This document shows, piece by piece, positions 1 through 8,764 of a stretch of DNA of 64,000 bases. A model generated the notes under the pieces. The model was not told where the DNA came from, did no database searches, and was given only the letters and a program-made list of their open reading frames with translations. The position numbers and the translations under genes are program-made. This DNA is from QHXQ01 sp036389395 (lineage in GTDB: Bacteria; Acidobacteriota; Blastocatellia; Pyrinomonadales; Pyrinomonadaceae): assembly GCA_036389395.1 (NCBI GenBank), contig DASVPY010000065.1:1-64000 (forward strand). The letters are read 5' to 3'. Position 1 is the stretch's first letter, and every line of letters begins with the position of its first letter.

Positions 1-1203
1 GGCGGCGGGCAGGTCGCCTGTAGCGACAAGCGCGAGCGCCTCGCGCATGTTAACCATGTCGGTGAACTGCGCCTTCCGCGGGCCGTCCGCCAGCTTGTCG
101 ATCAGCTTGCGCGCCTTGGCGAAGTCGCCGCGGCCGATGGCTGAATAGATGATTGCTTCTTCAAAGGTTTCATCTTCGAGGGCGGCCTTGAGGCGTCGTT
201 CGTACTGAGCCTGGCTGCGCTCTTGGGTACTTTCCGGCGTCGGCAATGAGCCGTCGTTGCCCGGCCCCCTGCTCAGCTTCTCCAATGCCATGAAAGGCCC
301 GGTTAGCTCCGGCGCATACCGTTGCAGCAGCGGCCATATCAGCGCGAGATAGCTTCTCGATCCGCGTGAGCTACCGGGTGCTATTTCCTCACGTCTGGTC
401 ATGGTTTCGAGCACGTAACTGACATAAGCGCGCATCACCGCCGCGCCGGGAGTCGGTTGCCGCAAGCCGGGATTAGCGCCAGGGAAGATAAGCCTTGATA
501 GAAAGAAAGACGCTCTTGGCAGGTTATAGTTTGCGTTGGCCGTTTGGTACGCCCGCAAGCGCTCAATGTATTGCACGATCAGCTTATCGCCTAAGGCCCG
601 ATCATGTTCGGCGATTTCGAGAATGGCGTTTGCGGCCGCTCCTTGCGTTGGCTCCGCCTCAATTGAATTAAGAATGTATTGGCTAGCAGCCTCCTTATCG
701 CCTTGCGCAAATGCTTGTTGGGACAGGGTGGCGTATGTCGAATGTGCTTCGTAGCTCCCTAACTGCTCGGCCCCGGCTCGAACCATCTCGGCGGCAAACG
801 CCCGCTCCCGGCAAGCGACGGCAAGAATGCGGCTGCGTATCTCGCTCCGCGCCCGGTTGGCCGCTGTCGGTAGTGGCGGCTCTGCTCCGACCTGCTTGTC
901 GCGGAACCTAAGCCGCTCGCTCTCGTCCGGATAAGTAAGCTCGTAGGCAGTCCGTAATAATTGTTTGGCCCACACTCGATCAAGCGCCCAGGCCGCGCCG
1001 GCAATCTCGGCGTCGGCCGAGGCTTGGGCTAACGGCCCTTCCAGGTTCGCGGCTTTAGTCGCAAGAGCCTGCAAGTCGGAGAGCAGCAAGCTCTGCTCCA
1101 AGGCCGCACTTTCATCGTTGGGCGTAAGGGTGATGGGGGCTTGTCCGCTGCAAGTGACCAGCAGGAGAGCCATTAAGGCCGAACTCAGTAAAAGGCGACG
1201 CAT
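1..1203 (-). CDS. Predicted lipoprotein, helical, unknown function (3' end cut by window)
   Basis: An uninterrupted frame of 401 codons runs from an ATG at 1203 to the window edge, so the C-terminus is missing. The N-terminus MRRLLLSSALMALLLVTCSG is a signal sequence; LVTC is a possible lipobox, although Thr before the Cys is uncommon. The rest is Ala/Leu/Glu-rich and looks all-helical, with recurring Leu-Ala and Ala-Arg-Glu segments that suggest TPR-like or alpha-solenoid packing. I recognise no catalytic motif. Similar secreted helical proteins are common in Acidobacteriota, but I assign no function. Downstream on the opposite side is the small Cys-rich protein gene. Confidence that it is a real gene is high; the lipoprotein call is moderate. 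Confidence 0.8.
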   Translation of the reverse strand, partial: MRRLLLSSALMALLLVTCSGQAPITLTPNDESAALEQSLLLSDLQALATKAANLEGPLAQASADAEIAGAAWALDRVWAKQLLRTAYELTYPDESERLRFRDKQVGAEPPLPTAANRARSEIRSRILAVACRERAFAAEMVRAGAEQLGSYEAHSTYATLSQQAFAQGDKEAASQYILNSIEAEPTQGAAANAILEIAEHDRALGDKLIVQYIERLRAYQTANANYNLPRASFFLSRLIFPGANPGLRQPTPGAAVMRAYVSYVLETMTRREEIAPGSSRGSRSYLALIWPLLQRYAPELTGPFMALEKLSRGPGNDGSLPTPESTQERSQAQYERRLKAALEDETFEEAIIYSAIGRGDFAKARKLIDKLADGPRKAQFTDMVNMREALALVATGDLPAA

Positions 1204-1276
1204 CGCAAGGCTCCTTTTGCTCTTACGCGAACCTCGTCACAAGGCGGAACGGACTCATACAAAGCGACGGGGTAAG

Positions 1277-1345
1277 CCACAGAGATACTGAGTCGAACCC
1301 GGAGAGGGAATCATTTCCGTGCTCTGCTTCTCAGTATCTCTGTGG
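1277..1345. repeat. CACAGAG-type palindrome (short version)
   Basis: Two 16-bp arms, CCACAGAGATACTGAG at 1277-1292 and its exact reverse complement at 1330-1345, flank a 37-nt loop. It lies between two reverse-strand genes, downstream of the one starting at 1671. The outer half of each arm carries the CCACAGAG core seen in seven other intergenic palindromes of this window; the inner half (ATACTGAG) is different. It could act as a transcript-end hairpin. Confidence 0.8.
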
Positions 1346-1392
1346 CCGGTGTGCTTCGGTTAGACTCTGACACACCTACTTGTGTTCTCCGG

Positions 1393-1671
1393 CTAATATA
1401 GGATGAAGCCGCGGTCTCTGCATTCCGCGTCCGCCCCCGCCTGGTTGACGCCCCATGGATCGTCGTACATGGAGGTGCAGCCGGAAGCGTTGCATGTATA
1501 CGTGTAGTTCCCGGCCGAGCTTCCGCAACTGAGCCAGACTTGAGTGCCGCCATAGTCGCTTAAAAGGAAGATCGCGTTGGCGTAGGCAGAGGGCATCATA
1601 CTGCCGAGCAGCGCCGCCGCGAAAGTGACGAACAGCAGTCTCCGCGTTGATTTCTTTAAGAACGATTTCAT
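1393..1671 (-). CDS. Small secreted Cys-rich protein (92 aa)
   Basis: The start at 1671 is chosen because an AGGAGG-like site lies at 1680-1685 with 8-9 nt spacing, and because MKSFLKKSTRRLLFVTFAAA is a good Sec signal peptide ending near AYA-NA (residue 33). An upstream in-frame start would add 53 residues of atypical sequence. The mature part is about 60 residues with four cysteines (SCGSS, TCNASGC, ECRDRG), consistent with two disulfides, and is rich in Gly, Asn and Tyr. I do not recognise the family. It could be a surface or secreted peptide; no processing or export partner is adjacent. Confidence 0.72.
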   Translation of the reverse strand: MKSFLKKSTRRLLFVTFAAALLGSMMPSAYANAIFLLSDYGGTQVWLSCGSSAGNYTYTCNASGCTSMYDDPWGVNQAGADAECRDRGFILY

Positions 1672-2059
1672 GGGGCTTGCCTCCTTACGGGGTTGGAAGG
1701 TTGAGGTCAAGCCACTTGCGGTCAGCAAGCGGCAACTGGGTCTCGGTGCGCTCCGCCGGGCAAGACTGGCGTGAGCGGACAGGAGCGTGAGTGGCGGGCG
1801 CATCGTAGCCAAAGCCCCGCGGCCCGTCAAGCGGTATTTTTACCGCCCGTCCGCGGGCGCGCACCGGCGGCCGCTGTCCTTTGCGGCACGTCGTAAACAT
1901 CGGCTATACTCGCGCAACTGGCACTCGGGCCGGGCGGTTAGCGACGATCCTATAATCATCAGGCGACGTAAACATGCGGTTGCACAACCCGGCGCGCGGC
2001 GCGCGGTCTCCCCGGTTCTGTCCGACGAGCGATTGCCGTAAAAGGTGGTAAGAGGTTTT
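1672..2059. other. Intergenic region upstream of the Cys-rich gene and degP
   Basis: This divergent spacer of 388 bp holds the ribosome-binding site of the reverse gene at its left end. A perfect 6-bp inverted repeat with a T4 loop (GCGGTA-TTTT-TACCGC) lies at 1831-1846, and two -10-like hexamers on the plus strand are TATACT at 1905-1910 and TATAAT at 1951-1956. No coding signal is convincing here. Confidence 0.5.
1881..1910 (+). promoter_or_regulatory. Candidate housekeeping promoter for degP
   Basis: TTGCGG at 1881-1886 and TATACT at 1905-1910 are spaced by 18 bp. A second -10-like TATAAT lies at 1951-1956 without a clear -35. Either would give a leader of about 100-145 nt for the protease gene. 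Sequence-only inference. Confidence 0.35.
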
Positions 2060-3634
2060 ATGTATCAACTTCCCAAAGGCGAAACGTCCCCGGCCGAGCG
2101 CGCGCTGCTGCGCCGGCTGCGCGTCTGGATCGCGGCCCTGGCCGTGACGTGTCTCTTGGTCGGCGTCGGCGTCGGCGCGCTGCTCGCGGGCAAGCCCGCC
2201 GTCGCGCAGGACGCCGCGCCCTCGCGCGGCGAGGCCGCGCAGATCGCGCGCGCGCCCGAAGCCCTCTCCGCCTCCTTCGCCGAGATCGCCAAGCGCGTCG
2301 AGCCGGCGGTCGTCAACATTGACACGGTCTCCGCGCCGCAGGCGACCGCGAGCGCCAAGGACGACTCGGACGAGGACGAGAAGGACGGCGCGGGCAACGA
2401 CAACCCGCTCTTGGACATGTTCCGCCGCCGGATGCGCCAGCCCGCGCGCGGCGTCGGCAGCGGCTTCATCGTTGACGCGAAGGGCTACATCCTGACCAAC
2501 CAGCACGTCGTCGAAGACGCCACGCGCATCAAGGTGCGCTTGCAGTCGGGCGAAGAACTGCTGGGCACGGTCGTCGGCGCGGACGAGGAGACGGACGTGG
2601 CGGTGGTGAAGGTGGACGCCAAGCGCGAACTCCCGACCGTCCGGCTCGGCAACTCGGACGAGGCGCAGGTCGGCGACTGGGTCTTGGCCGTCGGCTCGCC
2701 CTTCGGTCTCGATCAGACCGTCACCGCCGGCATCATCTCGACGCGCGAGCGCACGACGCCCGCCTCGACCACCTTCCAGCGTTTCATCCAGACCGACGCC
2801 GCCATCAACCGCGGCAACTCCGGCGGCCCGCTCGTCAACATGCGCGGCGAAGTCATCGGCATCAACTCGCAGATCGCCACCTCGACCGGCGACTACAACG
2901 GCATCGGCTTCGCCCTGCCGTCGAACGAGGCCGGGTTCGTCTATCAACAACTCGTCGGCGCGGGGCGCGTGCGGCGCGGCTACCTCGGCGTGATCCTCGA
3001 ATCGGTCAAGAGCGAGTACGCGCGCGTCTACGGGCTGCCCGAAGCGAAGGGCGCGATCATCACGGACGTGCGCGAGGGGCCGGCGAGCAAGGCCGGCATC
3101 GAGGCGGGCGACGTGATCGTCGAGTTCAACGGCCAGCCCGTGCAGAACTCGCAGGACTTGATCAACAAGGTGGCCTCGACGCCCGTCAGCCAGACCGTGC
3201 AACTCGCCTACCTGCGCGACGTGAACGGCAAGCTGGAGCGGCGCACGGCGTCCATCGCCGTCGGCGAGCGCCCGCCGCTCACGCTGACGCAACCCAAAGA
3301 AGCGCCCAAGGAGAAGCCCGCGGGCAACGCCGTCATCCGCCCCGTGCTCGGCGTCAAGCTGAGCGAGTTGACGAACGTGCTCGCCAACGAGAAGAACCTG
3401 CGCGGCGTGCGCGGCCTCCTCGTGACCGACGTTGATCCGGGCGGCATCGCGTTCGACGCGGGGCTGAAGGAGGACATGGTCATCCAGCGCGTCAACCGCC
3501 AGCCCGTCGCCACGCTCGCCGACTTCGAGCGCATCATCAACGGCCTCAAGGCGGGCGACCCCGTCGTCATGCAGGTCGCCACCGCGCGTGCCGGCGGCGT
3601 CACGCAGAGCATCATCCAGTTCACGTTCCAATAA
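2060..3634 (+). CDS. degP: DegP/HtrA-type periplasmic serine protease with two PDZ domains
   Basis: This is a periplasmic quality-control protease of the trypsin-like S1C family. An N-terminal membrane segment or uncleaved signal spans about residues 22-44, followed by an acidic linker, then the protease domain with the triad H149 (TNQHVV), D179 (ETDVAVV) and S254 (RGNSGGP). PDZ1 covers roughly 290-375 and PDZ2 roughly 425-520, the usual DegP/DegQ architecture at 524 aa. I prefer the ATG at 2060 (AAGAGG just upstream) over an in-frame GTG at 2045. The gene is followed closely by a 21-bp-arm hairpin and an aldehyde dehydrogenase on the same strand. Family assignment is secure; substrate range is unknown. 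Confidence 0.95.
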   Translation: MYQLPKGETSPAERALLRRLRVWIAALAVTCLLVGVGVGALLAGKPAVAQDAAPSRGEAAQIARAPEALSASFAEIAKRVEPAVVNIDTVSAPQATASAKDDSDEDEKDGAGNDNPLLDMFRRRMRQPARGVGSGFIVDAKGYILTNQHVVEDATRIKVRLQSGEELLGTVVGADEETDVAVVKVDAKRELPTVRLGNSDEAQVGDWVLAVGSPFGLDQTVTAGIISTRERTTPASTTFQRFIQTDAAINRGNSGGPLVNMRGEVIGINSQIATSTGDYNGIGFALPSNEAGFVYQQLVGAGRVRRGYLGVILESVKSEYARVYGLPEAKGAIITDVREGPASKAGIEAGDVIVEFNGQPVQNSQDLINKVASTPVSQTVQLAYLRDVNGKLERRTASIAVGERPPLTLTQPKEAPKEKPAGNAVIRPVLGVKLSELTNVLANEKNLRGVRGLLVTDVDPGGIAFDAGLKEDMVIQRVNRQPVATLADFERIINGLKAGDPVVMQVATARAGGVTQSIIQFTFQ

Positions 3635-3643
3635 CAGCGTGCC

Positions 3644-3693
3644 AAGTTTAAGGTTCAAGGTTTCAAGTGTCAGAAACCTTGAACCTTAAACTT
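3644..3693. repeat. Heptamer hairpin (AAGTTTA-AGGTTCA-AGGTTTC)
   Basis: A perfect 21-bp inverted repeat (3644-3664 and 3673-3693) with an 8-nt loop sits 9 bp after the degP stop and ends 22 bp before the next start. Each arm is exactly three related heptamers. It is a member of the heptamer hairpin class of this window and could act as a terminator or mRNA stabiliser between the two genes. Confidence 0.85.
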
Positions 3694-3715
3694 GTAAACC
3701 TGAAACAGTCTTTCT

Positions 3716-5284
<1,569 letters not shown>

Positions 5285-5427
5285 CGAATTAGTCCGCGTC
5301 CGTACTAAGTTGTCCGTAATTTTTAGCTGCGTCAGTCGCGGTCAAGATGAGGCTGCGTCTGCCGCGGCGACGAACGTCTGACCGTTAGCCGCTGGCGACT
5401 GACTAAACAGATAGGAGGCGCAAGAAG

Positions 5428-6576
5428 GTGCTGGTAGGACTACCAAAAGAGATCAAGGACAACGAGTACCGCGTCGGGCTGACGCCGGCGGGCGTGCGGG
5501 CGCTGACGGACGCGGGGCACAAGGTCGTCGTCGAGCGGGACGCGGGCGCTGGCTCCGGATTCGAGAACGAGTTGTACGAGCGCGCGGGCGCGCGCATCAT
5601 CGAGTCGGCCGACGACGTGTGGGCCGAGGCCGAGATGATCGTGAAGGTGAAGGAGCCGATTGCGCCGGAGTACCCACGCATGAAAGAAGGGCTGTTGCTC
5701 TTCACCTACCTGCACCTCGCGCCCGACCCGAAGCAGACCGAGGCGCTCCTTGAGCACAAGGTCACGGGCATCGCCTACGAGACCATCACCGACCGCAAGG
5801 GCACGCTGCCGCTCTTGACGCCGATGTCGGAGGTGGCGGGGCGCATGGCGGTGCAGGTCGGCGCGCAGTACCTTGAGAAGATGAACGGCGGGCGCGGCGT
5901 GTTGCTGGGCGGCGTGCCGGGCGTGCCCGCGGCGCGCGTCGTCATCATCGGCGGCGGCGTGGTCGGCACGAACGCCGCCAAGATCGCCGTCGGCATGGGC
6001 GCGCACGTGACCATCATCGACCGCGACCTTGACCGCTTGCGCGAACTCGACGACATCTTCCTGTCGAAGATTTCCACGCTGGCGTCGTCTGCCTACTCGA
6101 TCCACGGCGCGATCTCCGAAGCCGACCTGATCATCGGCGCGGTGCTGGTGGCGGGCGCGGCCGCGCCGAAGCTGGTCACGCGCGGGATGTTGAAGGACGT
6201 GCCGAACGGCGCGGTCATCGTGGACGTGGCGGTCGATCAGGGCGGCTGCATCGAGACGACGCGGCCCACCACCCACTCGAAGCCGACCTTCTACGAGGAG
6301 GGCGTGCTGCACTACTGCGTGGCGAACATGCCGGGCGCGGTGCCGCGCACCTCGACCTTCGCGCTGACGAACGCGACGCTGCCTTACGTTCTGAAGCTCG
6401 CCAACAAGGGCTTCCTCGCCGCCGTCACGAGCGACGCGGGGCTGTGGGAGGGCGTCAACACCTACGCGGGCAAGCTGACCTACGAGGCGGTCGCCGTCGA
6501 TCAGCAGCGCGAGTACACGCCGCTCGACCAGATGCTCGGCACGGGCGCGAGCGCGAGCGCGACGCGCGGCAACTGA
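5428..6576 (+). CDS. ald: Alanine dehydrogenase
   Basis: NAD-dependent reversible oxidative deamination of L-alanine to pyruvate and ammonium, in the cytoplasm. The 382-residue length is typical. Conserved catalytic residues are in place: K75 (KVKEP), H96 (TYLHLAP) and D270 (VAVDQGG). The Rossmann motif GGGVVG is at 175-180. Start is a GTG at 5428 with a strong ATAGGAGG site 9 nt upstream. A 143-bp gap separates it from the aldehyde dehydrogenase, so co-transcription is possible but not certain. The gene ends just before a 38-bp-arm palindrome. Confidence 0.96.
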   Translation: MLVGLPKEIKDNEYRVGLTPAGVRALTDAGHKVVVERDAGAGSGFENELYERAGARIIESADDVWAEAEMIVKVKEPIAPEYPRMKEGLLLFTYLHLAPDPKQTEALLEHKVTGIAYETITDRKGTLPLLTPMSEVAGRMAVQVGAQYLEKMNGGRGVLLGGVPGVPAARVVIIGGGVVGTNAAKIAVGMGAHVTIIDRDLDRLRELDDIFLSKISTLASSAYSIHGAISEADLIIGAVLVAGAAAPKLVTRGMLKDVPNGAVIVDVAVDQGGCIETTRPTTHSKPTFYEEGVLHYCVANMPGAVPRTSTFALTNATLPYVLKLANKGFLAAVTSDAGLWEGVNTYAGKLTYEAVAVDQQREYTPLDQMLGTGASASATRGN

Positions 6577-6613
6577 TCAGTTTGAGGGTTGCGTGCCGGC
6601 GGGCCTGCATTAA

Positions 6614-6704
6614 CCACAGAGGCACGGAGGGCACGGAGGAAGCACGGAGGCCTGAATGCCGCTCAAGCCTCCGTGCTTCCTCCGTGCCCTCCGTGCCTCT
6701 GTGG
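6614..6704. repeat. CACAGAG-type palindrome, perfect 38-bp arms
   Basis: Arms 6614-6651 and 6667-6704 are perfect reverse complements of 38 bp around a 15-nt loop. The arm is a degenerate tandem of CACAGAGG and CACGGAGG units with spacings of 8, 9 and 11 nt. The element starts about 37 bp after the ald stop; the flank between them (GGTTGCGTGCCGG) resembles the left flank of the same element at 41514. Short frames inside it are artefacts of the repeat. Confidence 0.92.
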
Positions 6705-6854
6705 TGAACGGCTTCAGTTGAAGCGCCGCCCAAGCTGAACCACTACTGCGCATCACCTTGAGTTGAATCCCGCGCGCGCATCGGGGATACTGTGTGGTTC
6801 GTTGGCGCATCAAATCGTCGTCCTTAAGCTGGTCGGTTTGCGGGAAGAGTTTCG

Positions 6855-8192
6855 ATGTACGAGTTTGCAGTAGAGCCGGCGGTCACGCAGATACGACGGC
6901 GCGGCGTGCTGATCGCGGGCGTCGAGCCGGCGAGCCTCGCCGCGGAGTTGGAACTTGCGGCGGGCGACCGCGTGCTCAAGGTCAACGGCCGCGCCGTGCG
7001 CGACTATCTCGACTTCCGCTTCCTCACGGGCGGCGAGACAGAGTTGACGCTCGCCGTGCGCAAGCCGAGCGGCGAGGAGTGGGAGATCGAGTTGGAGCGC
7101 GCCGAGGGCGAGGACTTCGGCTTAGAGTTCGAGCAGATCGCGCCGCGCCAGTGCGCCAACGAGTGCCTGTTCTGCTTCTGCAAGGGCAACCCGCCCGACG
7201 CGCGCAAGTCGCTCTTCGTCCGCGACGAGGACATACGCCTCTCGTTCCTCTACGGCAACTACACGACGCTCACCTCGATCACAGAGGACGAGTTGCGCCG
7301 CGTCGTCGAGCAACGCCTCACGCCGCAGTACGTCTCCGTCCACGCGACCGACCTCGACGTGCGCGCCTACCTGCTCGGCGTGGACAAGGCGCGCGCCGAC
7401 ATCTCGCAGAAGCTGCGCCGCCTGCTCGACGCCGGCATCGAAATCCACGCGCAAGTCGTCCTGTGTCCCGGCATCAACGACGGCGGAATCCTGCGCCGCA
7501 CGATCAACGATCTGGCCGCCGAGCATCCGCTCGTCAAGAGCATCGCCATCGTGCCGCTCGGCCTGACGCGCTACAACACGGACGCGCGTCTGACGCCCGT
7601 CACGGCCGAGTTCTGCCGGCGCACGATCAAAGAGTTGAAGCCGCTGCAAGCGAGCTTGCGCGCGCGGCTGGGGACGACCTTCGCGTTCTTAGGCGACGAG
7701 ATGTACCTGCGCGCCGGGCTGCCCGTGCCCGCGCGCGCGCACTACGGCGACTACCCGCAGATCGAAGACGGCGTCGGCATGGTGCGCTCGTTCCGCGAAG
7801 ACTTTCAACGACTCCGGCGCAGGCTCGAACGCCGCCCGCCCGCGCGTGCGTCCGCGGCGCACGGCACGATCTTAACAGGGACACTCTTCGCGCCCGTCCT
7901 GCGCCCGTTGGTCGAACGCCTGAACGAGCGGTTCGGCACGCGCCTGCGCGTGGCCGCGGTCGAGAACAAATACTTCGGCCCGGAGATCGTCGTCGCGGGG
8001 CTGCTGACCGGGACGTGCGTCCTCGCGGCGCGCGAACAGATCGCAGGCGACTTCGTGCTGCTGCCCGGCGCGGCGCGCAAGAGCGACGATCCCATCATGC
8101 TCGACGGCACGCGCCTCGCAGACTTGGAGCGCCGCCTCGCCCTGCCCGTCCACGCCGTTGACCTCGACGGTCTCGCGCACCTGCTCAATTAA
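6855..8192 (+). CDS. DUF512 radical-SAM protein with N-terminal PDZ-like domain
   Basis: A 445-residue protein with the architecture of the DUF512/radical SAM family seen in cyanobacteria and Firmicutes. A PDZ-like domain occupies about residues 10-85. It is followed by a cysteine cluster C100-x3-C104-x2-C107 with a further Cys109 (CLFCFC), then a TIM-barrel-like region (RLSFLYGNY, YVSVHATD) and the C-terminal DUF512 part from about 240. Related proteins usually have an aromatic or Val/Ile residue where Cys109 sits. The radical SAM cluster implies S-adenosylmethionine cleavage, but no substrate is established. Start is an ATG at 6855 with a GGGAAGAG-like site upstream. It stands alone, between a palindrome and the leader of a TonB receptor. 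Confidence 0.88.
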   Translation: MYEFAVEPAVTQIRRRGVLIAGVEPASLAAELELAAGDRVLKVNGRAVRDYLDFRFLTGGETELTLAVRKPSGEEWEIELERAEGEDFGLEFEQIAPRQCANECLFCFCKGNPPDARKSLFVRDEDIRLSFLYGNYTTLTSITEDELRRVVEQRLTPQYVSVHATDLDVRAYLLGVDKARADISQKLRRLLDAGIEIHAQVVLCPGINDGGILRRTINDLAAEHPLVKSIAIVPLGLTRYNTDARLTPVTAEFCRRTIKELKPLQASLRARLGTTFAFLGDEMYLRAGLPVPARAHYGDYPQIEDGVGMVRSFREDFQRLRRRLERRPPARASAAHGTILTGTLFAPVLRPLVERLNERFGTRLRVAAVENKYFGPEIVVAGLLTGTCVLAAREQIAGDFVLLPGAARKSDDPIMLDGTRLADLERRLALPVHAVDLDGLAHLLN

Positions 8193-8228
8193 TAGTTCGC
8201 AGCCAAACTGCGCCGGGCGTTCTTATCT

Positions 8229-8285
8229 TTGCGCCTTGGCGCGAAGCTCTCCCTTCGCACACTTAAGCCGCACGCCAAGGCGCAA
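8229..8285. repeat. AAGGCGCAA-type hairpin
   Basis: TTGCGCCTTGGCG at 8229-8241 is the exact reverse complement of 8273-8285. An inner inverted GCGAAG pair extends the fold. It lies 37 bp after the stop of the DUF512 gene, so it may end that transcript. The same CGCCAAGGCGCAA arm occurs in the larger hairpin at 22853-22942. Confidence 0.75.
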
Positions 8286-8328
8286 GGACGCGCCCTCCGA
8301 ATTTTTGGAAATCCCTCTGAAAATGAAA

Positions 8329-8374
8329 GCCGCCCGCCGGGCCGAGACAACCGTGTGAGCGCCGCCCGCCGGGC
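8329..8374. promoter_or_regulatory. Direct repeat pair, candidate enhancer-binding sites
   Basis: GCCGCCCGCCGGGC occurs at 8329-8342 and again at 8361-8374, start-to-start distance 32 bp (about three helical turns). Each copy has internal dyad symmetry (GCCCG/CGGGC). The pair lies about 165-210 bp upstream of the -24 element at 8538, the usual range for an activator of sigma-54 polymerase. Inference from position and sequence only. Confidence 0.35.
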
Positions 8375-8537
8375 TGTCGTTCGGGTGCGCGGGGGCGGAA
8401 GGGGCGAACGGTTGACTTCAAAAATTCCGAAGTATTTATCCAGAAAAATGGAAACCGGCGCTGCACGTAATTCCTTGTCCGCAGCCATGTTGAGGCACGG
8501 CAAAGAGTTAGACCACGGGCGGTTAGGTCGGTCAAGT

Positions 8538-8552
8538 TGGCATAAAGCTTGC
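8538..8552 (+). promoter_or_regulatory. Putative sigma-54 (-24/-12) promoter
   Basis: TGGCATAAAGCTTGC matches the sigma-54 consensus TGGCAC-N5-TTGC at all key positions except the sixth base, with exact spacing between the GG and GC elements. Transcription would start near 8564 and give a leader of about 200 nt. The second TonB receptor has the same element at 13924. Confidence 0.65.
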
Positions 8553-8764
8553 TTGAGGGAAACGAGCACATGCACAGGCTAAACTAGGCTGCGGCGGGCG
8601 TGTGCTTCCTGCGGGATCGAGGCCGTGGCCAAGCACGGTCGCTTCTTTCCTAAACAAGCACAATTCGGTCTTCGGTTCGAATGGGCACTGTTCCGGCCCG
8701 TTTCACGGGGTAAACGATCCAGTCCGGGGACATTCAGTCAACACACTCTCTGGAGGAGTCCACC

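Larger units (their letters stand above)
8193..8764. other. 572-bp regulatory leader of the first TonB receptor gene
   Basis: No gene is seen. In order it holds a 13-bp-arm hairpin (8229-8285), an A/T-rich inverted pair (about 8297-8312 and 8416-8432, both around GAATTTTTG), a direct repeat pair (8329-8374), a sigma-54-type promoter (8538-8552), and a leader of about 200 nt ending in GGAGGAG (8752-8758) 6 nt before the receptor ATG. Confidence 0.6.

Noticed and set aside
6444..6813. Short frames with RKHGG or HRGTEGTEE-like translations
   Set aside because: These are translations of the CACAGAGG palindrome and recur at every copy, so they are not genes.
8660..8700. tRNA-like GGTTCGAAT sequence
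   Set aside because: The T-arm-like core is there, but no acceptor stem, D-arm or anticodon arm can be drawn around it.
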